A stretch of DNA of 64,000 nt. Origin: Thermohahella caldifontis (GTDB lineage: Bacteria > Pseudomonadota > Gammaproteobacteria > Pseudomonadales > Oleiphilaceae). This document shows, in pieces, positions 52,994 through 61,824 of this stretch. A program made the position numbers and the translations under genes. The stretch spans positions 124,001 through 188,000 of the forward strand of contig NZ_CP154858.1 in the NCBI RefSeq assembly GCF_041153465.1, written 5' to 3'. The first letter of the stretch is position 1, and each line of letters starts with the position of its first letter. The notes under the pieces are model-generated. The model searched no databases and had not been told where the DNA came from. It saw only the letters and a list, made by a program, of their open reading frames with translations.

Positions 52994-54093
52994 TGGCAGA
53001 TATGAACGAGCAGGCGGAACTGGGACGGCTGCGGGAACGCATCGACGCCATCGACCAGCAGCTGATCGAGCTGATCAGCGAAAGGGCCCGCTGTGCTCAG
53101 GCGGTGGCCGAGGTCAAGATGCGCGCGCAGGGAGAGGGCGCGGTCTTCTACCGGCCGGAGCGGGAAGCACAGGTGATCCGCCGGGTCATGGCCCGCAATC
53201 CCGGACCGCTCAGTGACGAAGAAATGGGACGCCTGTTCCGTGAGCTCATGTCAGCCTGCCTGGCACTGGAACGCCCGCTGCACATCGCCTATCTGGGTCC
53301 CGAAGGCACCTTTACCCATGCAGCCGCGCTCAAGCATTTTGGCTACTCGGTCGTGACCGTGCCCTTTGACAGCGACAGCGAGATCTTCCGCGAGGTGGAG
53401 GCCGGAGAAGCCCATTACGGAGTGGTGCCTGTGGAAACGTCCACCGAGGGCATCATTACCCATACGCTGGATCGCTTTGTCACCTCGCCGCTGAAGATCT
53501 GTGGTGAAGTGCAGATCCGGACTCACCTCTATCTGATGGTCGCGCCGGGTACGGAAAGTGGCCAGGTTCGCCGCATCTACTCCCATCCCCAGTCCTTCGT
53601 GCACTGCCGGCACTGGCTCGAACTGCATTATCCCAAGGCCAAGTTGGTGGCGGTGTCCAGTCACGGCGAAGCAGCGCTGAAGGCGGCCAGGGAGCCCAAC
53701 AGTGCTGCCATTGCCGGAGAAATCTGTACCGAACTCTTCGGGCTGAAAGTCCTGCACCGCAATATCGAGGACAGCCCCAACCAGATCACACGGTTTCTGA
53801 TTGTCGGACGGGAGAAGGTCGGTCCCAGCGGTGAGGACAAGACGGTCATCATGGTCTCCCGGCGCAACCAGCCCGGCGCCCTCTACGAATTGCTGGAGCC
53901 CTTCCACCGGCATCGTATCAGCCTGACGCGGATCGAATCGCGCCCGGCATCGGCCAATACCTGGACCTATCACTTCTTTCTGGAGTTTGAGGGCCACTGG
54001 GACGACGAGGCCGTTCAGGCGGCCATGCAGGAACTGGAACCCCGTGTCAGCGATCTGAAGCATCTCGGATCGTTTCCCGTGGGTGCGTTATGA
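52993..54093 (+). CDS. pheA: chorismate mutase / prephenate dehydratase
   Basis: 366 residues. The N-terminal AroQ-type chorismate mutase (about 10-95) has LRERIDAIDQQLIELISERA and YRPEREAQVIRRV; prephenate dehydratase (about 98-275) has YLGPEGTFTHAAALKHFG, VPVETSTEGIITHTLD and PNQITRFLIVG; the C-terminal ACT domain (about 280-360, GALYELLEPFHRHRISLTRIESRP) should bind phenylalanine for feedback inhibition. It makes phenylpyruvate from chorismate. It overlaps serC by one base and is followed by hisC after 21 bp. Confidence 0.97.
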   Translation: MADMNEQAELGRLRERIDAIDQQLIELISERARCAQAVAEVKMRAQGEGAVFYRPEREAQVIRRVMARNPGPLSDEEMGRLFRELMSACLALERPLHIAYLGPEGTFTHAAALKHFGYSVVTVPFDSDSEIFREVEAGEAHYGVVPVETSTEGIITHTLDRFVTSPLKICGEVQIRTHLYLMVAPGTESGQVRRIYSHPQSFVHCRHWLELHYPKAKLVAVSSHGEAALKAAREPNSAAIAGEICTELFGLKVLHRNIEDSPNQITRFLIVGREKVGPSGEDKTVIMVSRRNQPGALYELLEPFHRHRISLTRIESRPASANTWTYHFFLEFEGHWDDEAVQAAMQELEPRVSDLKHLGSFPVGAL

Positions 54094-54114
54094 GCCAACA
54101 GGAGCGCGTGTGCC

Positions 54115-55239
54115 ATGACGAATGAAGGCACTTTTGAATCGGTCATCGAAGCGTTGACTCAGCCGGGCGTGGCGAGGCTGTCACCCTATCAGCCCGGCAA
54201 GCCGGAAGACGAAGTCCAGCGTGAGCTGGGGCTGGAGCGCGTGATCAAGCTCGCCAGCAACGAAAGCCCCATCGGTGCAAGCCCCGAAGCCATTGCTGCC
54301 GCCCAGCGGGCTGTTGCGGGGATGCACCGTTACCCGGATGGCTCGGGTTATCGGCTAAAGGCGGCTCTGTCCGCGAAATTGGGCGTCGAAGCCCGCCAGA
54401 TCACTCTGGGCAACGGTTCCAATGACGTGCTGATGCTGGTCGCCCAGGCGTTTGCCGGGCCGGGGTGTGAAATTGTCTTTTCCCGGTATGCGTTTGCCGT
54501 CTATCCCATTGCCACGCTGGCCGTCAACGCCACACCCGTCATTGTGCCGGACCGGGACTACGGCCATGATCTGAAGGCCATGCGGGAAGCCATCACACCC
54601 CACACCCGTATCCTGTTCATCGCCAATCCCAACAACCCTACCGGTACCTGGCTGCGACATGCGGAACTGCTTGCGTTCCTCGAGCAGGTGCCCCGGAATG
54701 TGCTGGTGGTTCTGGACGAAGCCTACGCAGAATATGTGGAAGAACCCGATTACCCCAATGGCGTCGCCTGGGTCGCGGATTTTCCCAATCTGATTGTCAC
54801 GCGCACCTTCTCCAAAGCGTACGGTCTTGCCGGGCTTCGGGTGGGCTACAGTGTGTCCCATCCTGCCGTGGCGGACCGGCTCAACCGGGTTCGGCAGCCC
54901 TTCAACGTCAACATGGCGGCTCTGGCCGCCGCTGAAGCGGCACTGGCGGATACGACGCATCTGGAGGAGGCCGTTGCCGTCAACCGGCGCGGCAAACGAC
55001 GCCTGGAGCAGGCTTTCAAGGGCATGCGCATTCCGTACATTCCATCGGTGGGCAACTTCATCACCTTCGAGTGTCCGGGTGAGGCCGCACCGGTCAACGA
55101 TGCGTTGCTGAAAAGAGGGGTTATCGTGCGCCCCCTGGCACCTTACCAGATGCCAAGGCACCTCAGGGTAACCATTGGCACGGAGGAAGAGGTCGGCTTC
55201 TTCCTCGATGCGCTCAAGGCGGTACTGAATGGGGAATAA
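54115..55239 (+). CDS. hisC: histidinol-phosphate / aromatic aminotransferase
   Basis: 374 residues of the class II aminotransferase HisC family. Motifs: LASNESPIGASPEAIAA, GNGSNDVLMLVAQAF, NPNNPTGTW, VVLDEAYAEYVE and the PLP Lys in TRTFSKAYGLAGLRVGY. In this gene order (pheA-hisC-tyrA) the enzyme is commonly HisC2, which can serve both histidine and aromatic amino acid synthesis, transaminating phenylpyruvate and hydroxyphenylpyruvate. The 3' end overlaps the tyrA/aroA gene by 11 bases. Confidence 0.95.
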   Translation: MTNEGTFESVIEALTQPGVARLSPYQPGKPEDEVQRELGLERVIKLASNESPIGASPEAIAAAQRAVAGMHRYPDGSGYRLKAALSAKLGVEARQITLGNGSNDVLMLVAQAFAGPGCEIVFSRYAFAVYPIATLAVNATPVIVPDRDYGHDLKAMREAITPHTRILFIANPNNPTGTWLRHAELLAFLEQVPRNVLVVLDEAYAEYVEEPDYPNGVAWVADFPNLIVTRTFSKAYGLAGLRVGYSVSHPAVADRLNRVRQPFNVNMAALAAAEAALADTTHLEEAVAVNRRGKRRLEQAFKGMRIPYIPSVGNFITFECPGEAAPVNDALLKRGVIVRPLAPYQMPRHLRVTIGTEEEVGFFLDALKAVLNGE

Positions 55240-57451
55240 GGCACCCATCCTGGCAGAAAGGCTCTGCGTGATCGGGCTGGGCCTCATTGGCGGATCCTTT
55301 GCACTTGCGGTCCGTCAGCGCGGTCTGGCCAGACAGGTTGTGGGCTATGATCTGCGGGAGTCCGAGCGCCGCACTGCGCTGGAACTGGGCCTGGTGGAAG
55401 CGGCCCCGGATACGATTGAGGCCGCGGTGGATGGAGCGGATGTGGTCATGCTGGCCGTGCCGGTCAAGGCCATGGAGGACGTGCTCCGGCAGCTGGCACC
55501 TCATCTGCCGCCTCAGGCGCTGCTGACCGATGCGGGCAGCGTGAAGGGGGAAGTGGTGGAGGCCGCCCGACGGGTGTTTGGCAGGATACCGTCACGGTTC
55601 GTGCCGGGGCACCCCATCGCAGGTTCGGAGAAGAGCGGTGCCGCAGCGGCGAACCCGGAACTTTACGCCCGCCACAAGACCATCCTGACACCTCTGCCGG
55701 AAACCGATCCCCTGGCCGTCGAGCGCATCCGCAGGCTGTGGGAGGGGATCGGCGCCGAAGTGATCGAGATGGATGTGGCACACCACGACGAAGTGCTGGC
55801 TGCGACCAGTCACGTGCCGCATCTGATTGCCTTTTCACTGGTGGACACACTGGCCGACGCGGAGGACAACCGGGAAATTTTCCGCTACGCAGCAGGCGGA
55901 TTCCGGGACTTTACGCGCATCGCCTCCAGCGATCCGGTCATGTGGCGGGACATCTTTCTGACAAACCGGGACGCGGTACTGCACGTGCTGGACACCTTTT
56001 CCCAGGATCTGGGGCAGCTGCGTGGTGCCATTGAGCGACGTGACGGGGAAGCCTTGATCAGGGTATTCACCCGCGCCAAGGCGGCCCGGGACCATTTTAC
56101 TCACTTATTGGAAGGCTCAGCCTATCTGGACACTATGACATCACAACAGGTTCATTTTCGCGCTAGACCTGCCGGCCCGGTGCGCGGCGATATCCGGGTA
56201 CCCGGCGACAAGAGCATTTCACATCGTTCCATCATGTTGGGGGCGCTCGCAGAGGGGGTCACCGAGGTGGAAGGTTTTCTCGAAGGCGAGGACGCACTGG
56301 CCACCCTGCAGGCCTTCCGGGACATGGGCGTGGTGATCGAAGGCCCGGACAAGGGCCGGGTGCGTGTCAACGGCGTGGGCCTGCATGGCCTCGGCGCACC
56401 GAGGGATGCGCTGTACATGGGTAACTCCGGAACCACCATGCGCCTGATGACCGGCCTGCTCTCGGCGCAGAGTTTTGACAGCGTGCTCACGGGCGATTCC
56501 TCACTCTCCAGGCGGCCGATGGAGCGCGTTGCCGTGCCTCTGCGCCTGATGGGTGCGCAGGTCGAGACCGGTGAGGGCGGCCGGCCACCGGTGCGTATCT
56601 ATGGCGGACACCGATTGACCGGTATTCACTACGACCTGCCGGTGGCCAGCGCACAGATCAAGTCGGCACTCCTGCTGGCCGGCCTTTATGCAGAGGGCGA
56701 AACCTCCGTTACCGAACCGGCACCCACACGGGATCACACGGAGCGCATGTTCCGGGGGTTTGGCGTGGAGGTCAGGAAGGACGGCAACCGGATTGCAGTG
56801 CGCAGTGGCCAGACACTGAAGGCAACACATATCGATGTCCCTTCGGACATTTCCTCGGCGGCCTTCTTCATCGTGGCGGCGACCATCACGCCCGGTTCGG
56901 ATCTGGTGTTGCGGCATGTGGGCAGCAACCCCACACGGACGGGCATCATCTCAATTCTCCGCCTCATGGGCGCGGACATCGAAATCTTCAACGAGCGGGA
57001 GGCCGGTGGCGAGCCGGTCGCGGATCTGCGTGTCCGTCATGCCCCGCTCAAGGGGATCCGGATCCCGGAAGAACTGGTGCCGCTGGCCATCGACGAATTC
57101 CCGGTGATTTTCATTGCCGCCACTCAGGCGGAAGGTGAAACCGTACTCAGTGGTGCCGAGGAGCTGCGCGTCAAGGAGAGCGACCGCATTCAGGCCATGG
57201 CGGACGGGCTGCGCAATCTGGGTGTGGACACCGAAGTCCGGCCGGACGGCCTCATCCTGCACAAGGCCCGGATTCGGGGAGGTCGGGTGGAAACATTCGG
57301 GGACCACCGTATTGCCATGTCCTTCGCTGTAGCCTCACTGGTGGCGGACGGAGAAATCTTCATTGAGGACTGCGCCCATGTGGCCACCTCATTCCCCGGA
57401 TTCCGTGAGCTGGCCAACAGCGTCGGGTTCGATATCGGAGTGGAACAATGA
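55229..57451 (+). CDS. tyrA-aroA: bifunctional prephenate dehydrogenase / EPSP synthase
   Basis: 740 residues. Residues 1-300 are a TyrA-type dehydrogenase: VIGLGLIGGSFALAV (NAD site), DAGSVKGEVV, PGHPIAGSEKSG and ATSHVPHLIAFSLVD. From Met303 a full AroA follows: PGDKSISHRSIMLGALAEG, GNSGTTMRLMTGLLS, GDSSLSRRPMERV, VKESDRIQAMADGL and GDHRIAMSF. Thus two enzymes of tyrosine and chorismate synthesis are one polypeptide, an arrangement known in Pseudomonas and relatives. The stop overlaps the cmk ATG (ATGA). The AroA glyphosate-site Gly (LFLGNAGTAMR region) reads MGNSGTTMR. Confidence 0.97.
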   Translation: MGNKAPILAERLCVIGLGLIGGSFALAVRQRGLARQVVGYDLRESERRTALELGLVEAAPDTIEAAVDGADVVMLAVPVKAMEDVLRQLAPHLPPQALLTDAGSVKGEVVEAARRVFGRIPSRFVPGHPIAGSEKSGAAAANPELYARHKTILTPLPETDPLAVERIRRLWEGIGAEVIEMDVAHHDEVLAATSHVPHLIAFSLVDTLADAEDNREIFRYAAGGFRDFTRIASSDPVMWRDIFLTNRDAVLHVLDTFSQDLGQLRGAIERRDGEALIRVFTRAKAARDHFTHLLEGSAYLDTMTSQQVHFRARPAGPVRGDIRVPGDKSISHRSIMLGALAEGVTEVEGFLEGEDALATLQAFRDMGVVIEGPDKGRVRVNGVGLHGLGAPRDALYMGNSGTTMRLMTGLLSAQSFDSVLTGDSSLSRRPMERVAVPLRLMGAQVETGEGGRPPVRIYGGHRLTGIHYDLPVASAQIKSALLLAGLYAEGETSVTEPAPTRDHTERMFRGFGVEVRKDGNRIAVRSGQTLKATHIDVPSDISSAAFFIVAATITPGSDLVLRHVGSNPTRTGIISILRLMGADIEIFNEREAGGEPVADLRVRHAPLKGIRIPEELVPLAIDEFPVIFIAATQAEGETVLSGAEELRVKESDRIQAMADGLRNLGVDTEVRPDGLILHKARIRGGRVETFGDHRIAMSFAVASLVADGEIFIEDCAHVATSFPGFRELANSVGFDIGVEQ

Positions 57452-58137
57452 ACGCGATACCGGTCATCACGCTGGACGGCCCCTCGGGCGCCGGGAAGGG
57501 TACCGTGGCGCGGGCGCTGGCCGACGCGCTGGGCTGGCATATCCTCGACAGCGGCGCTCTCTACCGTATCACGGCACTCAAGGCGCTGAACGAAGGGGTG
57601 GCTTTGGATGACGAAGCCGTACTGGCGCGGCTGGCCTCGGACCTGGACGTGACCTTCGTGGCCGGGGCACCGGGCGAGCCGGTCAAGGTGCTGCTGGACG
57701 GCCGTGATGTGACGCCGGATCTGCGGCTGGAAAGTACGGGGGATGCCGCATCCCGGATCGCCCCATTGCCGGCGGTGCGTCAGGCACTGCTGGACCGGCA
57801 GCGTCGCTTTCGCCAGCCTCCGGGATTGGTGGCGGATGGTCGGGACATGGGGACGGTGGTCTTTCCGGACGCGCCGCTGAAGATATTTCTGACCGCCAGT
57901 GCAGAAGAAAGAGCCCGGCGAAGATTTGAACAGTTGAAGGCGCAGGGCGTGAGTGTTAAAATCTCGGCCCTTTTAAAAGAGATTCAGGCGCGGGACGATC
58001 GAGACATGAACCGGTCCAACGCGCCGCTGAAGCCGGCGGACGATGCCGTGGTGATCGACACCACCTCCATGCCGGCTGACGCCGTTCTGGCGCGCGTACT
58101 GGAATTGTGGCAGCAAGTCGGCCAAACCACGCGATGA
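57448..58137 (+). CDS. cmk: cytidylate kinase
   Basis: 229 residues. It phosphorylates CMP and dCMP. The P-loop is TLDGPSGAGKGTVARALA, followed by WHILDSGALYRITALKAL, the CMP-binding DGRDVTPDLRLESTGDAAS and VADGRDMGTVVFPDAPLKIF, and the lid region ERARRRFEQLKAQG. It is coupled to the tyrA/aroA fusion by ATGA and lies directly upstream of rpsA as in most gammaproteobacteria; a promoter for rpsA lies within its 3' third. Confidence 0.97.
   Translation: MNAIPVITLDGPSGAGKGTVARALADALGWHILDSGALYRITALKALNEGVALDDEAVLARLASDLDVTFVAGAPGEPVKVLLDGRDVTPDLRLESTGDAASRIAPLPAVRQALLDRQRRFRQPPGLVADGRDMGTVVFPDAPLKIFLTASAEERARRRFEQLKAQGVSVKISALLKEIQARDDRDMNRSNAPLKPADDAVVIDTTSMPADAVLARVLELWQQVGQTTR
57934..57962 (+). 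promoter_or_regulatory. sigma70 promoter inside cmk for rpsA
   Basis: TTGAAG (57934-57939), 17-base spacer, TAAAAT (57957-57962, 5 of 6). It lies within cmk about 290 bases before rpsA. An rpsA promoter inside cmk is known in E. coli. Confidence 0.55.
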
Positions 58138-58197
58138 CAGAGGGTGTCCGGTCTGGTCCTGATCCAGTATTGGCCAAACCGGGCGTGAAGCAACTGA

Positions 58198-58219
58198 CCG
58201 TGACGGACTGGCGTCACGG
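58198..58219 (+). promoter_or_regulatory. hairpin in the rpsA leader
   Basis: CCGTGACG (58198-58205) and CGTCACGG (58212-58219) form a perfect 8-bp stem with a six-base loop, 31 bases before the rpsA ATG. rpsA mRNA has weak or no Shine-Dalgarno in E. coli and is autoregulated through structured leader hairpins; here too no strong ribosome site precedes the ATG, so this stem may act the same way. Confidence 0.45.
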
Positions 58220-58250
58220 AAAGCACATACAAACTTGATTGGGACACACA

Positions 58251-59930
58251 ATGAGCGAAAGCTTTGCCGAACTTTTTGAAGAGAGCCTGAAAGAAATCGA
58301 CATGCGTCCGGGTGCCATTGTCAAAGGCACGGTTGTGGACATTGACAATGACTGGGTAACCGTAAATGCCGGTCTGAAATCCGAAGGCGTGATTCCTGTC
58401 AGCCAGTTCCTGGACGAGAACGGCGAACTGACCATCAAGGTCGGTGACGAAGTCGATGTGGCCCTCGACGCGGTTGAAGACGGTTTCGGCGAAACCCGAC
58501 TGTCACGCGAGAAAGCCAAGCGCGCTGAAGCCTGGAAAGAGCTGGAAAAGGCTTTCGAGAACGACGAAGTGGTCACGGGGCAGATCAGCGGCAAGGTCAA
58601 GGGCGGCTTCACGGTCGACCTCAAGGGCATCCGTGCGTTCCTGCCGGGCTCCCTGGTTGACGTGCGTCCGCTGCGCGATACGGCTCACCTGGAAGGCAAG
58701 GACCTGGAATTCAAGGTCATCAAGCTGGACCAGAAGCGCAACAATGTTGTGGTTTCACGTCGTGCCGTGCTCGAAGCCGAGAACAGTGCCGAGCGTGAAG
58801 CGCTGCTGGAGAACCTGGCCGAGGGCGTTGAAGTCAAGGGTATCGTCAAGAACCTCACCGACTACGGCGCGTTCGTCGATCTGGGTGGCGTGGACGGCCT
58901 GCTGCACATCACGGACATGGCCTGGAAGCGCATCCGTCATCCGAGCGAAATTGTCAACGTGGGTGACGAGATCATGGTCAAGGTGCTTAAGTTCGACCGC
59001 GAGCGCAATCGTGTGTCCTTGGGTCTCAAGCAGCTGGGTGAAGATCCCTGGTCTGCCATCAAGGACCGTTATCCCGAAGGCTCACGTGTCAAGGCACGTG
59101 TCACCAATCTGACCGACTACGGTTGCTTTGCCGAGCTGGAAGAGGGTGTGGAAGGTCTGGTTCACGTTTCCGAAATGGACTGGACCAACAAGAACATCCA
59201 TCCGTCCAAGGTTGTGCAGGTGGGCGACGAGATCGAGGTCATGGTGCTGGATATCGACGAAGAGCGTCGTCGTATCTCCCTGGGTATCAAGCAGTGCCAG
59301 CCGAACCCGTGGGAAGAGTTCTCTGCCAAGTACAACAAGGGTGACCGGATCAGCGGCAAGATCAAGTCCATCACCGACTTCGGTATCTTCATCGGTCTCG
59401 AAGGCGGAATCGACGGTCTGGTGCACCTGTCCGACATCTCCTGGAACGAGTCTGGCGAAGAAGCTGTTCGTCAGTTCAAGAAGGGCGAAGAGGTCGAAAC
59501 CGTTATCCTGTCCATTGATCCCGAGCGCGAGCGCATCTCTCTGGGCATCAAGCAGCTCGACAGCGATCCGTTCCAGGAGTACGTGGCAGCCAATGACAAG
59601 GGCGCCATCGTGACTGGCAAGGTCGTTGCCGTCGACGCCAAGGGCGCAACCATCGAGCTGGCTGAAGGCGTGGAAGGCGAACTGAAGGCTTCCGAAATCA
59701 GCCGTGACAAGGTGGAAGACGCGCGTAACGTGCTCAACGAAGGTGACGAGGTGGAAGCCAAGATCATCAGCGTTGATCGCAAGAACCGCAAGATCAGTCT
59801 CTCCATCAAGGCCAAGGATGTGGACGAGGAGAAGCAGGCGATCCGTGAAGTCCGTGAGCGTCAGGTTGAAGCTCAGGGACCGACCACGATCGGCGACCTG
59901 ATCAAGGAGCAGCTGCAGCAGAAGCAGTGA
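58251..59930 (+). CDS. rpsA: 30S ribosomal protein S1
   Basis: 559 residues from ATG 58251, the family's usual length. Six S1/OB-fold repeats are visible, for example GAIVKGTVVDIDNDWVTVN, GQISGKVKGGFTVDLKGI, GIVKNLTDYGAFVDLGGVDG, ARVTNLTDYGCFAELEEGVE, GKIKSITDFGIFIGLEGGID and GKVVAVDAKGATIELAEGVE. S1 brings mRNA to the ribosome and acts in other RNA transactions. Codon choice is strongly biased, as expected for high expression. It is followed by a strong terminator and then ihfB. Confidence 0.98.
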   Translation: MSESFAELFEESLKEIDMRPGAIVKGTVVDIDNDWVTVNAGLKSEGVIPVSQFLDENGELTIKVGDEVDVALDAVEDGFGETRLSREKAKRAEAWKELEKAFENDEVVTGQISGKVKGGFTVDLKGIRAFLPGSLVDVRPLRDTAHLEGKDLEFKVIKLDQKRNNVVVSRRAVLEAENSAEREALLENLAEGVEVKGIVKNLTDYGAFVDLGGVDGLLHITDMAWKRIRHPSEIVNVGDEIMVKVLKFDRERNRVSLGLKQLGEDPWSAIKDRYPEGSRVKARVTNLTDYGCFAELEEGVEGLVHVSEMDWTNKNIHPSKVVQVGDEIEVMVLDIDEERRRISLGIKQCQPNPWEEFSAKYNKGDRISGKIKSITDFGIFIGLEGGIDGLVHLSDISWNESGEEAVRQFKKGEEVETVILSIDPERERISLGIKQLDSDPFQEYVAANDKGAIVTGKVVAVDAKGATIELAEGVEGELKASEISRDKVEDARNVLNEGDEVEAKIISVDRKNRKISLSIKAKDVDEEKQAIREVRERQVEAQGPTTIGDLIKEQLQQKQ

Positions 59931-59955
59931 TCTCTGCCGCATGCCGCACAAAAAA

Positions 59956-59979
59956 ACGGGCCTCGTGCCCGTTTTTTTG
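59956..59979 (+). terminator. intrinsic terminator of rpsA
   Basis: ACGGGC (59956-59961) pairs with GCCCGT (59967-59972), loop CTCGT, with seven Ts from 59972 on; a run of As precedes the stem, so it could also work leftward. It lies 25 bp after the rpsA stop. Confidence 0.85.
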
Positions 59980-60035
59980 TATTTTTTTTAGCTATTTACT
60001 ACACTTTGGTCGATGACGTTCAGAAGGATCACCCG

Positions 60036-60332
60036 ATGACCAAATCAGAACTGGTTGAACTGATCGCGTCGCGGCAGCCGCAGCTCTCGGTAAAAGATGT
60101 GGAGCTGGCCGTCAAGACGATTCTCGACCACATGTCCGAAGCCCTGTCACAAGGGCAGCGTATTGAAATTCGCGGGTTTGGCAGTTTCTCGCTGCATTAT
60201 CGTGCGCCGCGGACGGGCCGCAACCCGAAGACCGGCGAGACCGTGCAGCTGCCGGCCAAATACGTACCGCACTTCAAGCCCGGAAAGGACTTGCGTGAGC
60301 AGGTCAATGACAGTCTGAAAGCGGGCTACTGA
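60036..60332 (+). CDS. ihfB: integration host factor subunit beta
   Basis: 98 residues from ATG 60036, with AAGGATC upstream; an upstream extension is in frame but unlike the family. The HU/IHF fold is clear: MTKSELVELIASRQ, DVELAVKTILDHMSEAL, RIEIRGFGSFSLHYR and GRNPKTGETVQLPAKYVPHFKPGK, with the DNA-intercalating Pro in NPKTG. IHF bends DNA at specific sites for recombination, replication and transcription. Its place after rpsA is conserved in gammaproteobacteria. Confidence 0.97.
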   Translation: MTKSELVELIASRQPQLSVKDVELAVKTILDHMSEALSQGQRIEIRGFGSFSLHYRAPRTGRNPKTGETVQLPAKYVPHFKPGKDLREQVNDSLKAGY

Positions 60333-60390
60333 GGCTGGGCGTTGTCCTGTCCTGTGGTATGATAGGGCCACGTGAGACAGGAATGATACG

Positions 60391-60648
60391 ATGAAGAAAC
60401 TGAAATCGGGGATTCTCGCGCTGCTGGTGCTGGTCATGTTGGTGGCCGGCATCGGCTTTACGCTGCTCAATCCGCAAGCCGTTGAACTGGATCTGTTCGT
60501 ATTTCGTCTGCCGCCAATCAGCGTGGCCCTCCTGCTGATCGCTGCACTGGCGGGCGGGTTTGTATTGGGGGTTCTGGCTTCAGCCCTGAGCACGGCTGGC
60601 CGGAAACTCAGACCTGCACGGAGCCGGGCTGTTGAGGGCCAGCGTTAG
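60391..60648 (+). CDS. lapA: lipopolysaccharide assembly protein A
   Basis: 85 residues with two membrane segments (ILALLVLVMLVAGIGFTLL and SVALLLIAALAGGFVLGVLA) separated by NPQAVELDLFVFRLPPI, the LapA/YciS (DUF1049) pattern. LapA with LapB controls LPS synthesis by presenting LpxC to FtsH. A TATGAT at 60359-60364 may be the -10 of its promoter. The lapB gene starts 3 bp after its stop. Confidence 0.92.
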   Translation: MKKLKSGILALLVLVMLVAGIGFTLLNPQAVELDLFVFRLPPISVALLLIAALAGGFVLGVLASALSTAGRKLRPARSRAVEGQR

Positions 60649-60651
60649 CGC

Positions 60652-61824
60652 ATGAGCATGCTGACCCAATGGCTGTTGGTGGCCACGGCCGTGGCGCTGG
60701 GCTGGGCGCTGGGCTACTGGCAGAATCGGCGGCCGGCCAGTTCATCCGGGAACGGCAGCAGCACAAGCGGGACGATCCGCTATCCCAAGGCGGTGCATTA
60801 TCTGTTTGATGCCTATGATGCTCCGACGCTGGACTCCTTTGTCCATTCCCTTCCCGTCAACCGGGATACCATTCCCATTCATCTCTCATTGGCACATCAC
60901 TATCGTCGTCGGGGAGAGGTCGAAAAAGCCACCATCCTGCATCAGAATCTGCTCGCCCATCCTGAGGTCAGGGTGCATTGTGGCGACCAGGTACAGTTCG
61001 AACTGGCCGAGGATTATCTGGCAGCCGGTCTGTATGACCGGGCAGAGAGCATTCTGCTGGAATTGCGCCAGTCCCCCGACTGGAAAGCCCGGGCAACACT
61101 CAAGCTGCTGGATATCTACGAACATGAGAAAGACTGGGAAATTGCCCGCGATCTGGCGCTGTCTCTCGACCACCGCAAGGACAGAACCCTGCAGATCCGG
61201 CTCGCGCACTACTGCTGCGAGATTGCCGAACGTGCCAACCGGCGGGGAGACTGGAACGAGGCCCGCGAGCAACTGCGGGCAGCGCTGAACTATGACCGTG
61301 GTGCGGTCAGGGCCAGTCTGGCGCTTGCCCGACTCTGTATCAGTCGCAAGCTGTACGCCGAGGCAGTCGGAGAGCTCAAGCGTATCGAACAGCAGGATGT
61401 GGGGTATCTGGGCGAAGCCATCGGCCTGCTGGATGAGGCGCTCAGCGGCATGGGGCAGCGGGAAAAGATGCAGCACTACTTCGAGCGATACTGGCAGCTT
61501 GCTCCCAGCACCGTCATGATGGTCTCCTGGGCGCAGTACAAGGCATCCGTGGAAGGGCGGCAGGCTGCCATTGATTTTCTGCTGGAGCAACTGGATGAGC
61601 ATCCGAACCTGCGCGGTGTGTCCTCCCTGGTCATGCTCCTTTACCCGATGGCTGACGAAGATCACAAGCACTGGATCCGGATACTCAACGGCGTGGTGGA
61701 ATCCATCATCGAGCGCACGCCGCATTATGTCTGTGAGCAATGCGGTTTCACCGGTCGCCAGCTCCACTGGCAATGCCCGAGTTGCAAGCACTGGTCAACC
61801 GTCAAACCCAAACCCTGGATATGA
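60652..61824 (+). CDS. lapB: lipopolysaccharide assembly protein B
   Basis: 390 residues. An N-terminal membrane anchor (LLVATAVALGWALGYW) leads to about nine TPR helix pairs (LAHHYRRRGEVEKATILHQN, FELAEDYLAAGLYDRAESI) and a C-terminal rubredoxin-like metal site with CEQCG and CPSC. LapB (YciM) acts with FtsH to degrade LpxC and so sets LPS levels. It directly follows lapA, and its stop overlaps an in-frame ATG of pyrF (ATGA). All four metal Cys residues are present. Confidence 0.96.
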   Translation: MSMLTQWLLVATAVALGWALGYWQNRRPASSSGNGSSTSGTIRYPKAVHYLFDAYDAPTLDSFVHSLPVNRDTIPIHLSLAHHYRRRGEVEKATILHQNLLAHPEVRVHCGDQVQFELAEDYLAAGLYDRAESILLELRQSPDWKARATLKLLDIYEHEKDWEIARDLALSLDHRKDRTLQIRLAHYCCEIAERANRRGDWNEAREQLRAALNYDRGAVRASLALARLCISRKLYAEAVGELKRIEQQDVGYLGEAIGLLDEALSGMGQREKMQHYFERYWQLAPSTVMMVSWAQYKASVEGRQAAIDFLLEQLDEHPNLRGVSSLVMLLYPMADEDHKHWIRILNGVVESIIERTPHYVCEQCGFTGRQLHWQCPSCKHWSTVKPKPWI

